Source of the DNA: Lentisphaerota bacterium
GTDB taxonomy: Bacteria > Verrucomicrobiota > Lentisphaeria > Oligosphaerales > JABHEG01
DNA: 64,000 bases
Assembly: GCA_018676675.1 (NCBI GenBank)
Contig: JABHEG010000050.1
Span: 1 to 64,000, forward strand
Direction of reading: 5' to 3'
Made by a program: the position numbers and the translations under genes
Notes under the pieces: generated by a model
Seen by the model: only the letters and a program-made list of their open reading frames with translations
What the model was told of the DNA's origin: nothing
Database searches by the model: none
Shown: in pieces, positions 18,901 to 25,939 of the stretch
Numbering within the stretch: the stretch's first letter is position 1
Layout: each line of letters opens with the position of its first letter

Positions 18901-20552
18901 TCACGACGACCTGGAACCGCCGCAAGCCTCATCCCGCGACCCTCCCCGCGATCATGGGAACGCTCTGGCGCACTCGCAAGAACGACTCCGCGATACTCGC
19001 CGTCAACACGGACGATCACCCGCATCGACTGATGGCCGAAGTGGACCTAAGCCGCCAACTACCGGACACGAAGGCCCCGCACGGCTGGCTCATCTCGCGC
19101 CGCACACCGGAAGGAGAGGCCCCCTTCATGTGGTCCGCTGACGGAAACGTTCTCCTGGACCAAACCCTCGACCCGGGTGAGATCCTGGCCCTCATCGCCA
19201 AGCCAAGCACCTCGCCATCACTCTCAAAGCCTGTTACGCAAGCCGGGACACGTGTCGCCAATGGCTCAACCGTGCCGCGCCTGAGGCAGGCGGCAGAGCA
19301 ATTTCTCTTCGATGCTCGCTGCCGCCGTGCCTCACTCAAAACTGAGATCCCGCGGCACCCCATACGCTCCCCGGACGGCGAGCCCGTCGACCTGACGGTG
19401 CAGCTTCAAAACTCCGGCGACACCCCGCAAGTCGTCCGCCTCACCTGGCCGGACGACCACGAACAGAAGGTGACAGTCCCAGTTGGGGGAGCGACGAGCC
19501 ACACACACACCTTCTGGCCGGCGACAGGTGTCGACCACTGGGCAGAGACCATCGGGATCGAGCTCGCGGACATCGCACCCGGCGAAACGTCCCAACTCCC
19601 AGTCCGTGGCTACCGAGTTCCGGCTGTTTCCGTGGCCCTGGGAACACCACCGGACGTGCATGGCGGGGAGAGCTTCATGCTGCCACTGGAGATCCGCAAC
19701 AACAGTCGCTCCACGCGTAACATCGTCCTCCAACTCGATGCCCCGGGCACGTGGCAAATCGAGCCGACACGCCAGATCACATTCAATGGCCTCAAGCCGA
19801 ACACTCGCCGGGATGTCCTGCTCAAGTGCCGTGTGCCAGATACCTCAGCCGCAAGCGTAGCACGGATCGATGCCCGAATACTCGAACAGGCAGGCAGCAC
19901 ATCCGTGAACGTTCTCAAGTCCCGTCCACGCACCACAGCCAAACACGCCACCGCACTCCCGAAGATCGACGGCATACTCCAGGACTGGCCCGCTGAACCG
20001 GCCCTCACGCTCGATCCGGCTCAGCCCGATTGCGTCAAGATCAGTGAAGGCTACAAAGGCGCCGCCGACTGTTCCGCCCGTCTCCGCTTCGCCTGGAGCA
20101 AAACTCACCTGTTCGTCGCGGCGGAAGTCCGAGACGATGTCCACCATCAGGAGGAGAAGGAGTTTCAGATATGGCGCGGAGACTGCATCCAGCTCGCGTT
20201 CCGGCAAGGCCCTCCCAACCCCAAGACAGGATACGACGGCACGGAATTCGAAGTCGGTCTGACTCAAGGACCTGACGGCAAGGCGGTCCTTTTCCAGTGG
20301 GCGCCCGGAGCCCGCGCCCTGACCGATGGCCAGCTGGCCGTCGTCCAAGCCAAAGGCACGACCGTCTACGAAGCCGCCATCCCCTGGACCGCACTCGGCG
20401 TGACAAACGTCCGCCCCGGCTCCCGGACGAGTTGGTCAATGACCATCAACGACAATGACGGGGAAGGGTTCCGAGGCTGGCTCGAATGGACGCCTGGCGT
20501 ATGCGGCGCGAAAGACTCATCAGCGTTTGGCTGGATGCTCTTTCAGAAGTAG
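15966..20552 (+). CDS. Large secreted DUF6259-like (putative glycosidase) protein with C-terminal CBM9-like domain
   Basis: 1528 residues from the ATG at 15966, with GGAGA just upstream; an open frame upstream overlaps tsaD and is not real. A Sec-type signal peptide is visible (QTVSALLLATCCIAGGEP). An N-terminal beta-sandwich region (to about 560) precedes a TIM-barrel region with conserved-looking motifs GLHWYSWHMIPFDHSYPEYF, MPYINGRLWDRD, VNAIYLDQIGAARP and TTENTAEPYMD, as in DUF6259 proteins of PVC bacteria. The Asp of YLDQ and the Glu of TTENT are plausible catalytic residues. Ig-like modules follow, and the last 170 residues (PKIDGILQDWP to SSAFGWMLFQK) match CBM9-like sugar-binding domains. 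The function is probably extracellular or periplasmic glycan hydrolysis; the substrate is unknown. It converges directly on the FabZ gene with no gap. Confidence 0.8.
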   Translation: MTQQLSQTVSALLLATCCIAGGEPIVFEVSNGPWERFRQPVSLAVAHELAVALEGQRLVELDAGGAPGAEALHALDMSTADSAVLAWILPGITPPGETRRFAVVPPLATPSPPPTTDLTVTTTDEAIVVSNSYCAVSHPLKGNGGFPNQVVYQLSGHAENRLKFLDRLYRRETGAQPSAANDSEARAQVVFQSPVRVVIESETGYGGGTSKAPGNIRATYRYVYTPYSPVVEVTAAITRDDTKLWDELHFLELSREDYHYTTFVTGEAPLRRPMQTPGTKSKGHGGQHWGVMATEDDAMGVGFSGAVCWDASDEFYYYTSAARSKWTTTEKTFAGGLYFGPAVSDLTWYSRWLGPDRQLRVTALRDGTVQLAGGADPQPAKGAYELRNAAIRIVFADPAAGFDCLAVENLIEGTTRFVETRPEAPGLWKLEFRSPAPPKPAEADEAPAPEPVFLSNRDPAARTGKLGRSKGKTELVLTWKGLDLPDEPDAIDVTCRVALGSGNATSSWRINVTNRSKRLGLWEAQYPLLATVAPKGTADVALPGGNWGGRLLRKSKSTCDAPYPSTRCPAQFMAFNRGDAGLYIAAHDGGARAKRLVVTAQQDATIATYAEDMGVPGSSQVAPFPVVVAAYHGDWWEAARIYRRWASEQLWTRKGWVEDRKDIPLEFKELGVWMLGGGHGREARRMMMQAEAAFPFTVGLHWYSWHMIPFDHSYPEYFPTKPGVPEVVRELVGRNQIMMPYINGRLWDRDIDSFATGIDGACKQPDGDVYTEIYGSKRRLSPMCPVTRLWQDKVNEICEGLITDVGVNAIYLDQIGAARPRICFDPTHGHPLGGGRHWVDGYRDMLNRTKATATAHNVTLTTENTAEPYMDNIDGYLAWIPRFDTDIPLLPAVYSGYTVYFTSPQDAKDTPRAFRQAQARDFLWGCQLGWNGSWIVSDAHREKTDILIDLCKYRLACKEFLVYGQLVDELRLTNTVPTITTTWNRRKPHPATLPAIMGTLWRTRKNDSAILAVNTDDHPHRLMAEVDLSRQLPDTKAPHGWLISRRTPEGEAPFMWSADGNVLLDQTLDPGEILALIAKPSTSPSLSKPVTQAGTRVANGSTVPRLRQAAEQFLFDARCRRASLKTEIPRHPIRSPDGEPVDLTVQLQNSGDTPQVVRLTWPDDHEQKVTVPVGGATSHTHTFWPATGVDHWAETIGIELADIAPGETSQLPVRGYRVPAVSVALGTPPDVHGGESFMLPLEIRNNSRSTRNIVLQLDAPGTWQIEPTRQITFNGLKPNTRRDVLLKCRVPDTSAASVARIDARILEQAGSTSVNVLKSRPRTTAKHATALPKIDGILQDWPAEPALTLDPAQPDCVKISEGYKGAADCSARLRFAWSKTHLFVAAEVRDDVHHQEEKEFQIWRGDCIQLAFRQGPPNPKTGYDGTEFEVGLTQGPDGKAVLFQWAPGARALTDGQLAVVQAKGTTVYEAAIPWTALGVTNVRPGSRTSWSMTINDNDGEGFRGWLEWTPGVCGAKDSSAFGWMLFQK

Positions 20553-21011
20553 CTACGCTTGCTTCACGCCAATCCCGGCCACGCTGGCCTTGCAGCAGAC
20601 ACTCCCGTCGTCAAGAAACATAGTCGCGTCAGCCTTCATTCGCAGATGCCGGAATGCCGTCTTGGTTGAGCGGATGGTGACGTGATCCCCAGGCTTGACC
20701 ATCCCCTTGAATTTCACCCGAGCGTCGGTAAAAACAGTCAACGTCTGCAGGATCTCTTCCTTAGGCATCATCAACGATGCCAGGAAGATACCGTGTGCGA
20801 CCACGGCCGTCTGAGCGATCGTTTCGAGCAGGATGACGCCCGGGGTGATGGGGTTGCCCGGGAAGTGCCCCGCGTAGAATGTCTCATCCAGGCGATAGGT
20901 GTACTCAGAGACAATCGTCTCCTCGTCGATCTCCAGGATGTTGTCGATGAAGCGGAAGGGGTGTTGCTGCGGGATCAGCTCAAGAATTTCGTTGGTGGTC
21001 ATCGCGCTCAT
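20553..21011 (-). CDS. fabZ: FabZ-type 3-hydroxyacyl-ACP dehydratase (hotdog fold)
   Basis: 152 residues from the ATG at 21011, which has AAAGGAAC upstream; the frame is open for 30 more codons but they lack support. The active-site segment GHFPGNPITPGVILLE carries His49 and Glu63, matching the catalytic pair of FabZ. HPFRFIDNILEID near the N-terminus is also typical. It dehydrates (3R)-3-hydroxyacyl-ACP in fatty acid elongation. No other fab gene, ACP or lpx gene is adjacent. The upstream neighbour on the same strand, 132 bp away, is a sigma-54 activator, so this could be a specialised paralogue rather than the housekeeping copy. Confidence 0.88.
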   Translation of the reverse strand: MSAMTTNEILELIPQQHPFRFIDNILEIDEETIVSEYTYRLDETFYAGHFPGNPITPGVILLETIAQTAVVAHGIFLASLMMPKEEILQTLTVFTDARVKFKGMVKPGDHVTIRSTKTAFRHLRMKADATMFLDDGSVCCKASVAGIGVKQA

Positions 21012-21143
21012 GGTTGTTCCTTTGTATCTCGTCCAAGTTCCGATTCGTTCCAGTGTCTTTTCAGTGCCCTGTAGCATGGCGTTCGCCCGCCCGGGAGTCA
21101 ACCGTCACATCCTTGCCGACAGATGGCACCGGCGGATCCCGCA

Positions 21144-22679
21144 TCACACGAGCCGGGCAAGTAGCTCACGATCGATCTTTGCCTTGACCGTACGGCGGTC
21201 CAGTCCCAGGCGTTCTGCGGTTGCCACATAGTTCCCGGTCTGGGCATACGCTACGGTGCAGTAGGTCGTCAGCACCTCCTCCGCGGTCAAATCGCCCTGC
21301 TCGAAACGAGCCATAAATTGCTTCAGAGGATCCGCGGGCAGAGCGTGAGAAGGCCGGTAGTTCTGCCGAATCAGCAGGTACTTGACACACTGATCAAGTT
21401 CACGGACATTCCCAGGCCAACCGTACTCTCCCCCCAGATTCTTGCGGATCCAGGACGTTATCTCATCCGCAGTCTCGGCCACATCCTCGGTCTCCAGGAA
21501 ACGCCGCAAGAGATGACGCACAAGTTTGTCAAGATCCCCAGGCGCGTCCCGGAGTTGAGACGACAGCGATGGCGTGGTCACGCGATCTGCGCAAAGCCGG
21601 TAGTAGAGATCATGGCGGAATGTCCCTTGAGCCATCTCGTAGTCAAGATCGCGGTTCGTCGCGGCCATGAGTTTGCCCTCGAACAGACGCGTCTCTGTGT
21701 CGCCCAGCCGCTGGAAGCGCCGCGTCTCCAGAACGCGCAGGAGCTTGACCTGGATCTCGGTCGAGATCTCCCCGATCTCGTCCAGAAAGACCGTGCCGTG
21801 CGGGCCGCATGCCTCAAGCCATCCCACATGGTCGCCAAGCGCCCCGGTGAATGCCCCTCGCCGATGACCAAACAGTTCCGACTCAATCAGCGTGGGCGAT
21901 AGGGCAGCGAGGTGCAGGGGAAAGAAACCGGCTCTCGGAACTCCGGCAAATCGCTCGCCAACCGGATCGAAGGGGATGTATTGCGAGTGGGCGATCGCCT
22001 GAGCGACCAACTCCTTGCCCGTACCCGACGGTCCGGTGATGAGCACGGGAATGTCTGACATGTGTCGAAAGAGCAGGGCTCGGTATCGGCGCATATCATG
22101 AGAAAATATCGATTCCCATACCGTTGCACGCAGCCGCGCAGCCGGCAGGGACTCTCCCACAATGAAGCGGAAGATGTTCGTGAATGCACGGCGGATCTGG
22201 TACAGACATGCGAACAGATGTGAAATATCTTCGTCGGTAATCTCCGCAGCTTCCCCACTGCCCTCCACACGCAGGGCACGAACATCCCGGGCAAAGGCCC
22301 CGAAACAACGAACACGACGCGGCGCTCCGTCGCTCTCGGCGGCATCGTCGATCCTCAAGAGCGACTCGTAGTACCGGTAGTAAAGCGCATACAGAACGAG
22401 GTCCTGGTAGAGAGAGAGGTCCCGCCCCGCCGTCTGCCCATCCCGGAGTCGACTGGAGACCCGCTGCAGCAGTTCCTCCACCCGGTCCCGTATCCGCTCG
22501 AGATTCGCGTTCACTGCCCCCTCGCCCTCACGCAGACTCCACACCTGGCCCACGGGGGCATAGTCATCCCCCAGAAACCGGCGCTCCAACTCAATCCGCT
22601 CCGGCAGGAAGGGATTGACCGACACGAGCCCGGAGACCACCTCAGCCAACCCACGCTCATCAGCTGTGAACACTGCCAT
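21144..22679 (-). CDS. Sigma-54-dependent transcriptional activator (AAA+ enhancer-binding protein) with unrecognised N-terminal domain
   Basis: 511 residues from the ATG at 22679 (GGAG nine bases upstream; a GTG three codons earlier is the alternative). The N-terminal 175 residues are helical and match no receiver, GAF or PAS motif I can see. The AAA+ domain is complete: Walker A GPSGTGKE (216-223), the sigma-54-contacting GAFTGA loop (275-280), Walker B VFLDE (297-301), and sensor/arginine-finger motifs (ATNRDL, RHDLYYRL). A Fis-type helix-turn-helix lies at the C-terminus (TGNYVATAERLGLDRRTVK). The protein should activate sigma-54 RNA polymerase by ATP hydrolysis. It is divergent from the rhombosortase/glycyl radical enzyme genes, which carry a good sigma-54 promoter match, so these are the likely targets. 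Confidence 0.93.
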   Translation of the reverse strand: MAVFTADERGLAEVVSGLVSVNPFLPERIELERRFLGDDYAPVGQVWSLREGEGAVNANLERIRDRVEELLQRVSSRLRDGQTAGRDLSLYQDLVLYALYYRYYESLLRIDDAAESDGAPRRVRCFGAFARDVRALRVEGSGEAAEITDEDISHLFACLYQIRRAFTNIFRFIVGESLPAARLRATVWESIFSHDMRRYRALLFRHMSDIPVLITGPSGTGKELVAQAIAHSQYIPFDPVGERFAGVPRAGFFPLHLAALSPTLIESELFGHRRGAFTGALGDHVGWLEACGPHGTVFLDEIGEISTEIQVKLLRVLETRRFQRLGDTETRLFEGKLMAATNRDLDYEMAQGTFRHDLYYRLCADRVTTPSLSSQLRDAPGDLDKLVRHLLRRFLETEDVAETADEITSWIRKNLGGEYGWPGNVRELDQCVKYLLIRQNYRPSHALPADPLKQFMARFEQGDLTAEEVLTTYCTVAYAQTGNYVATAERLGLDRRTVKAKIDRELLARLV

Positions 22680-22847
22680 TGAATCCACTCCGTGTCATCC
22701 GTGCCGCGGGGGCGATGCAAACCAAGCCCCACTGATCTGCACCGAACCCCATCTCACTCAAGGCACGGCCTTCCCAACTCGACTCTCCCGCACTATACAT
22801 TTGCTGAACACACAAGGCCATTAAACGTCTACCAAAGACACATATAA

Positions 22848-22859
22848 GGAACGCGTTCC
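22848..22859. promoter_or_regulatory. Palindrome, candidate upstream activator site
   Basis: GGAACGCGTTCC is a perfect 12-bp palindrome about 50 bp upstream of the sigma-54 promoter match, within the divergent gap next to the activator gene. This is where a dimeric Fis-type enhancer-binding protein could bind. That it binds this protein is an inference from position alone. Confidence 0.35.
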
Positions 22860-22909
22860 CGGCGGAGAACGACCTCTCGGGCAACCCGTTACGGACTGCA
22901 GTGTGGTTC

Positions 22910-22925
22910 TGGCACCGCACGTGCA
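22910..22925 (+). promoter_or_regulatory. Sigma-54 (-24/-12) promoter upstream of rhombosortase and glycyl radical enzyme genes
   Basis: TGGCAC at 22910-22915 and GTGCA at 22921-22925 are preceded by a C. The GG (22911-22912) and GC (22923-22924) elements are exactly 12 bp apart, as in the consensus TGGCACG-N4-TTGCW; two of the consensus bases differ. It lies 74 bp before the ATG at 22999, facing away from the divergent sigma-54 activator gene. Confidence 0.55.
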
Positions 22926-22998
22926 TTCATCCGAGCGGCAATGCGAGCGAGTGTTGTCCTGTCACCTGCAAAGAGTCCATCAGAGGCGAATCAGAAAG

Positions 22999-23910
22999 AT
23001 GAGTATCCGGAATCACCACCCTCGTGGAGGCCACCTGCGAATCCCTGGGTGCACGATCGTTCTGACCCTCCTGGCAGCGGGCGTCTCATTCCATCCCTCT
23101 CTGCCCGGCGTTCTGCAGTACAACGGGGGACTGCTTCACCACGCATCCTGGGAATTGCTGACCTGGCAGTGGGTCCACTGGTCCCCGAGCCACGCTCTGT
23201 GGGACATCGGTGCTTTCGCCGTACTCGGCACAGCGTGCGAACTCCGCAGTCGCCCCCGCTTCCTTGCTTGCCTTGGGCTGGCCACAGTCACGGGAGCCCT
23301 GAGCCTCCTGTGGATGCCACACGGCAACCTAGCCTGCCGAGGACTGTCGGGAATCGACTCCGCGCTCTTCGCGCTTGCCGCCACCGACTCAGCTCGCGCA
23401 GCGTGGCAGCGCAGAGACCGCGTCTCACTCCTTCTCGGAAGCGGTGCCCTCCTTGCGTTCGGCGCAAAAACAGCCGTCGAGTTGGGCACGGGACAGGCAA
23501 TCTTCGCCGACGGAGGAGGCATGGTCGTTCTGACCGCCACCCATGCAGCCGGAGCTGCGGCCGGGGGCATGGCCGCCTTCTTTCCATCCGCCCAACTCCT
23601 GGCCACTTTGCGAGAGGCTTTTGCCCACAGGTCTTGCATCTTGGGTGTCGACAACACATTTTCTTCGGGAACGACGACAGTCCTACGCCCCAGTGTTGCC
23701 CGCCCAGGGCCATCCAGAGAACGGCCTCGCCCATGGAAATCGACTTCCACTCTGTCACTGCCAGGCTTGATGAGCTTCGCCGAACCAAGGCTGAACACAC
23801 GGCCAGGAAACGCCTCAGTGGGCCGCGCGATACGGATGACTGGGGTAACATCCCGTTGGACAAACCGTTCACCTTCCATCCCCGGACCGACCACCCCGAG
23901 AAGTGGGTAA
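22999..23910 (+). CDS. Rhombosortase-like rhomboid intramembrane serine protease
   Basis: 303 residues from the ATG at 22999 (AGAGG and AGAAAG upstream). Roughly six hydrophobic segments fill residues 12-205. The Ser motif GLSGIDSALFALAA and a distal His in THAAGAAAGGMAAF form the expected rhomboid Ser/His dyad, and WQWVHWSPSHALWDIGAFAVLG fits the rhombosortase-type Trp/His helix. Rhombosortases are about 200 aa and cleave GG-CTERM tails; no such substrate is seen here. The last 90 or so residues (from about 215) are Arg/Ser/Pro-rich and look like readthrough in a non-coding frame. They overlap the next gene by 178 nt. The true functional end is probably near residue 214, or a stop has been lost. 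Confidence 0.7.
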   Translation: MSIRNHHPRGGHLRIPGCTIVLTLLAAGVSFHPSLPGVLQYNGGLLHHASWELLTWQWVHWSPSHALWDIGAFAVLGTACELRSRPRFLACLGLATVTGALSLLWMPHGNLACRGLSGIDSALFALAATDSARAAWQRRDRVSLLLGSGALLAFGAKTAVELGTGQAIFADGGGMVVLTATHAAGAAAGGMAAFFPSAQLLATLREAFAHRSCILGVDNTFSSGTTTVLRPSVARPGPSRERPRPWKSTSTLSLPGLMSFAEPRLNTRPGNASVGRAIRMTGVTSRWTNRSPSIPGPTTPRSG

Positions 23911-25889
23911 TGGGGCCGCAGGCCTGTGGACAGAATTTCCGACTCTTTCTGGAGCAGACGCCAACCTATGTGAACGGGATGTCCTCCCTCCTGGGAGGCT
24001 ACTACACCGTGTTCTCCCCGTACGTCAAGAGCTGGGACCCGACTCAGCACTGGACCCATCTGGAGGAGGACCACGAGCGCTACAACATCGTCCATGGAAT
24101 CGCCTCAGGGCAACATTTCGGCATCGACCTGAAGATTGGCCTTGAGCTCGGTCTGGGAGGAATACTCCGCAAGATCAGGACGTGCAGGCGGGAACATGAC
24201 GCACCGGATCAGGCGTTCTACGGAGCCCTGGAGGACGTCGTCATCGGGATCCAACACTGGATAGAGAATCACACCTATGCCGCTGAGGACGCAGCCGGAC
24301 GGGAACGAAATGTCGACATTCGTGAGAATCTGGTCGAACTGGTGGCCATGAACCGGTGGTTGGTAACTCGTCCGCCGCGAACCTTCCGCGAAGCATGTCA
24401 GTGGATTGCATGGTTCCAGATGGCGGCCAGAATGTACAACGGGAGCGGTGCCGTTGGACGCCTGGATCACTACCTCTATCCCTTCTATGCGCGAGATCTG
24501 GCGGATGGCATTCTGGACCGTGAACAAGCCGTCCTCCACCTCGCCTGCCTGAACCTGAGTGATCCCCAGTACTACCATGTCGGTGGGATAACGCCGGACG
24601 GCGAAGATGCAACCAATGACCTGTCGTTCCTCGTCCTGGAGGCCGTTGAACGCCTGCGCATCCCCGCAAATGTGTCCGTGGGTATCCATCCGAAGATGGA
24701 CCGACGCCTGTTGCGACGATCCATCGAGGTCCTCGCCAACGCCAAACTGGGAATCCCCCGCTTCTTCGGAGCAGAAAATGTGGCTCGAGGATACGCGAAG
24801 AACGGCATCCCCCTGGACGTGGCCCGGAGACGGGAGCAGGTAGGCTGCCATTGGACATGCCTTCCCGGTATCGAGTACAGCTTCAGCGATGTCATCAAAG
24901 TCAACTTCGCGAAGGTCCTTGATGCGGCCATCCAGGACATACGCAAAGTACCTGCGACGATGAGTGTAGAGGCCCTCTGGAACGCCTTTGACAGACACCT
25001 GAAGAAGGCAGTGAACGTCGCCGCTCAGGGCATCGACCTGCACATGGAGAACAAGCACAAATTCTCTCCCGAACTCGTCCTGGATCTGCTCTGTCATGGA
25101 CCTCTGGAGAAAGGCGTGGACGCCAGCCATGGTTCCCTCGAGCACAACACGATCTGCATAGACGGTTCCGCCCTCGCCACCGCGGCGGACTCCCTGGCAG
25201 CTCTGGAGTGCCACATTGAGAAGCGAGGCGAGTTGACGTGGGAAGCCGTCCTTGAGGCTCTCGACACCAACTTCGTCAGTGACCCGCGCACCCGGGCTCT
25301 GCTGGGCACAACCCCGGCCTTCGGGCGGGACGGCGCACTGGGAGATCTCTGGGCAAAGCGCATCGCGAAACGCTTCACGGAACTGGTCACGGCGAACCCG
25401 AGTCCTCAGGGCTTCTGCATGGTGCCCGGCCTGTTCTCATGGGCCAGCACCATCCCGATGGGCAAGGCCACACCCGCCACCGCCAATGGCCGGTTGGCCG
25501 GGAGCCCGATCTCGTTTGGAGCCAACCCCGACAATGGCGTCCGCAAAGGTGGTCCGTTGACCCCGACAGGACTCGCCCGGGCCGTCGCAGAGGTACAACC
25601 CGGCTTTGGGAACGCGGCCCCCATGCAACTGGACATCGATCCAGGGCTGCTTGATAGCGAAAACGGTGTGGAACAGCTTGAAACGCTTATCTGGACTCAC
25701 TTCGAGCTGGGTGGCACGCTCGTCAACGCCAACGTTCTCGGGAAGGCAGATATCAAGGATGCCTGCGATCACCCGGAGAAATACCCGGACCTCGTCGTCC
25801 GTGTGACCGGCTTCTCTGCCTATTTTGCCAGCCTCTCCGATGAATTCCGCCGCCTCGTTTACAGCCGCATCGTGTCAGAAGACGGCTGA
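23733..25889 (+). CDS. Glycyl radical enzyme (pyruvate formate-lyase-like family), atypical active site
   Basis: 718 residues from the ATG at 23733. The glycyl radical motif RVTGFSAYF near the C-terminus has its Gly at residue 693, 26 residues from the end, as usual. The thiyl-radical Cys is in VGCHWTCLPG (Cys372, with a second Cys376). Eliminase-type members usually have G-C-V-E with a catalytic Glu two residues after Cys; here that position is Trp, so the chemistry may differ. ACGQNFRLFLEQTPTYV near residues 64-80 is typical of the family N-terminus. Another in-frame ATG at 23910 overlaps the upstream stop (TAATG) and would give 659 residues. No radical-SAM activase is encoded nearby. Strict anaerobiosis is implied for activity. 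The substrate is unknown; a TAXI lipoprotein follows 50 bp later. Confidence 0.85.
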   Translation: MEIDFHSVTARLDELRRTKAEHTARKRLSGPRDTDDWGNIPLDKPFTFHPRTDHPEKWVMGPQACGQNFRLFLEQTPTYVNGMSSLLGGYYTVFSPYVKSWDPTQHWTHLEEDHERYNIVHGIASGQHFGIDLKIGLELGLGGILRKIRTCRREHDAPDQAFYGALEDVVIGIQHWIENHTYAAEDAAGRERNVDIRENLVELVAMNRWLVTRPPRTFREACQWIAWFQMAARMYNGSGAVGRLDHYLYPFYARDLADGILDREQAVLHLACLNLSDPQYYHVGGITPDGEDATNDLSFLVLEAVERLRIPANVSVGIHPKMDRRLLRRSIEVLANAKLGIPRFFGAENVARGYAKNGIPLDVARRREQVGCHWTCLPGIEYSFSDVIKVNFAKVLDAAIQDIRKVPATMSVEALWNAFDRHLKKAVNVAAQGIDLHMENKHKFSPELVLDLLCHGPLEKGVDASHGSLEHNTICIDGSALATAADSLAALECHIEKRGELTWEAVLEALDTNFVSDPRTRALLGTTPAFGRDGALGDLWAKRIAKRFTELVTANPSPQGFCMVPGLFSWASTIPMGKATPATANGRLAGSPISFGANPDNGVRKGGPLTPTGLARAVAEVQPGFGNAAPMQLDIDPGLLDSENGVEQLETLIWTHFELGGTLVNANVLGKADIKDACDHPEKYPDLVVRVTGFSAYFASLSDEFRRLVYSRIVSEDG

Positions 25890-25939
25890 GCCAGGACCAC
25901 GTTGACACCAACCATCAGACGTCTGAAGGAAACGCCAGT

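Noticed and set aside
17817..19025. 402-codon open frame on the minus strand
   Set aside because: Antisense to the DUF6259-like gene; no domain motif and no plausible start.
21123..21143. TGGCAC on the plus strand as a sigma-54 promoter
   Set aside because: No TTGCA/TGC element at the correct spacing, and it points into the activator gene.
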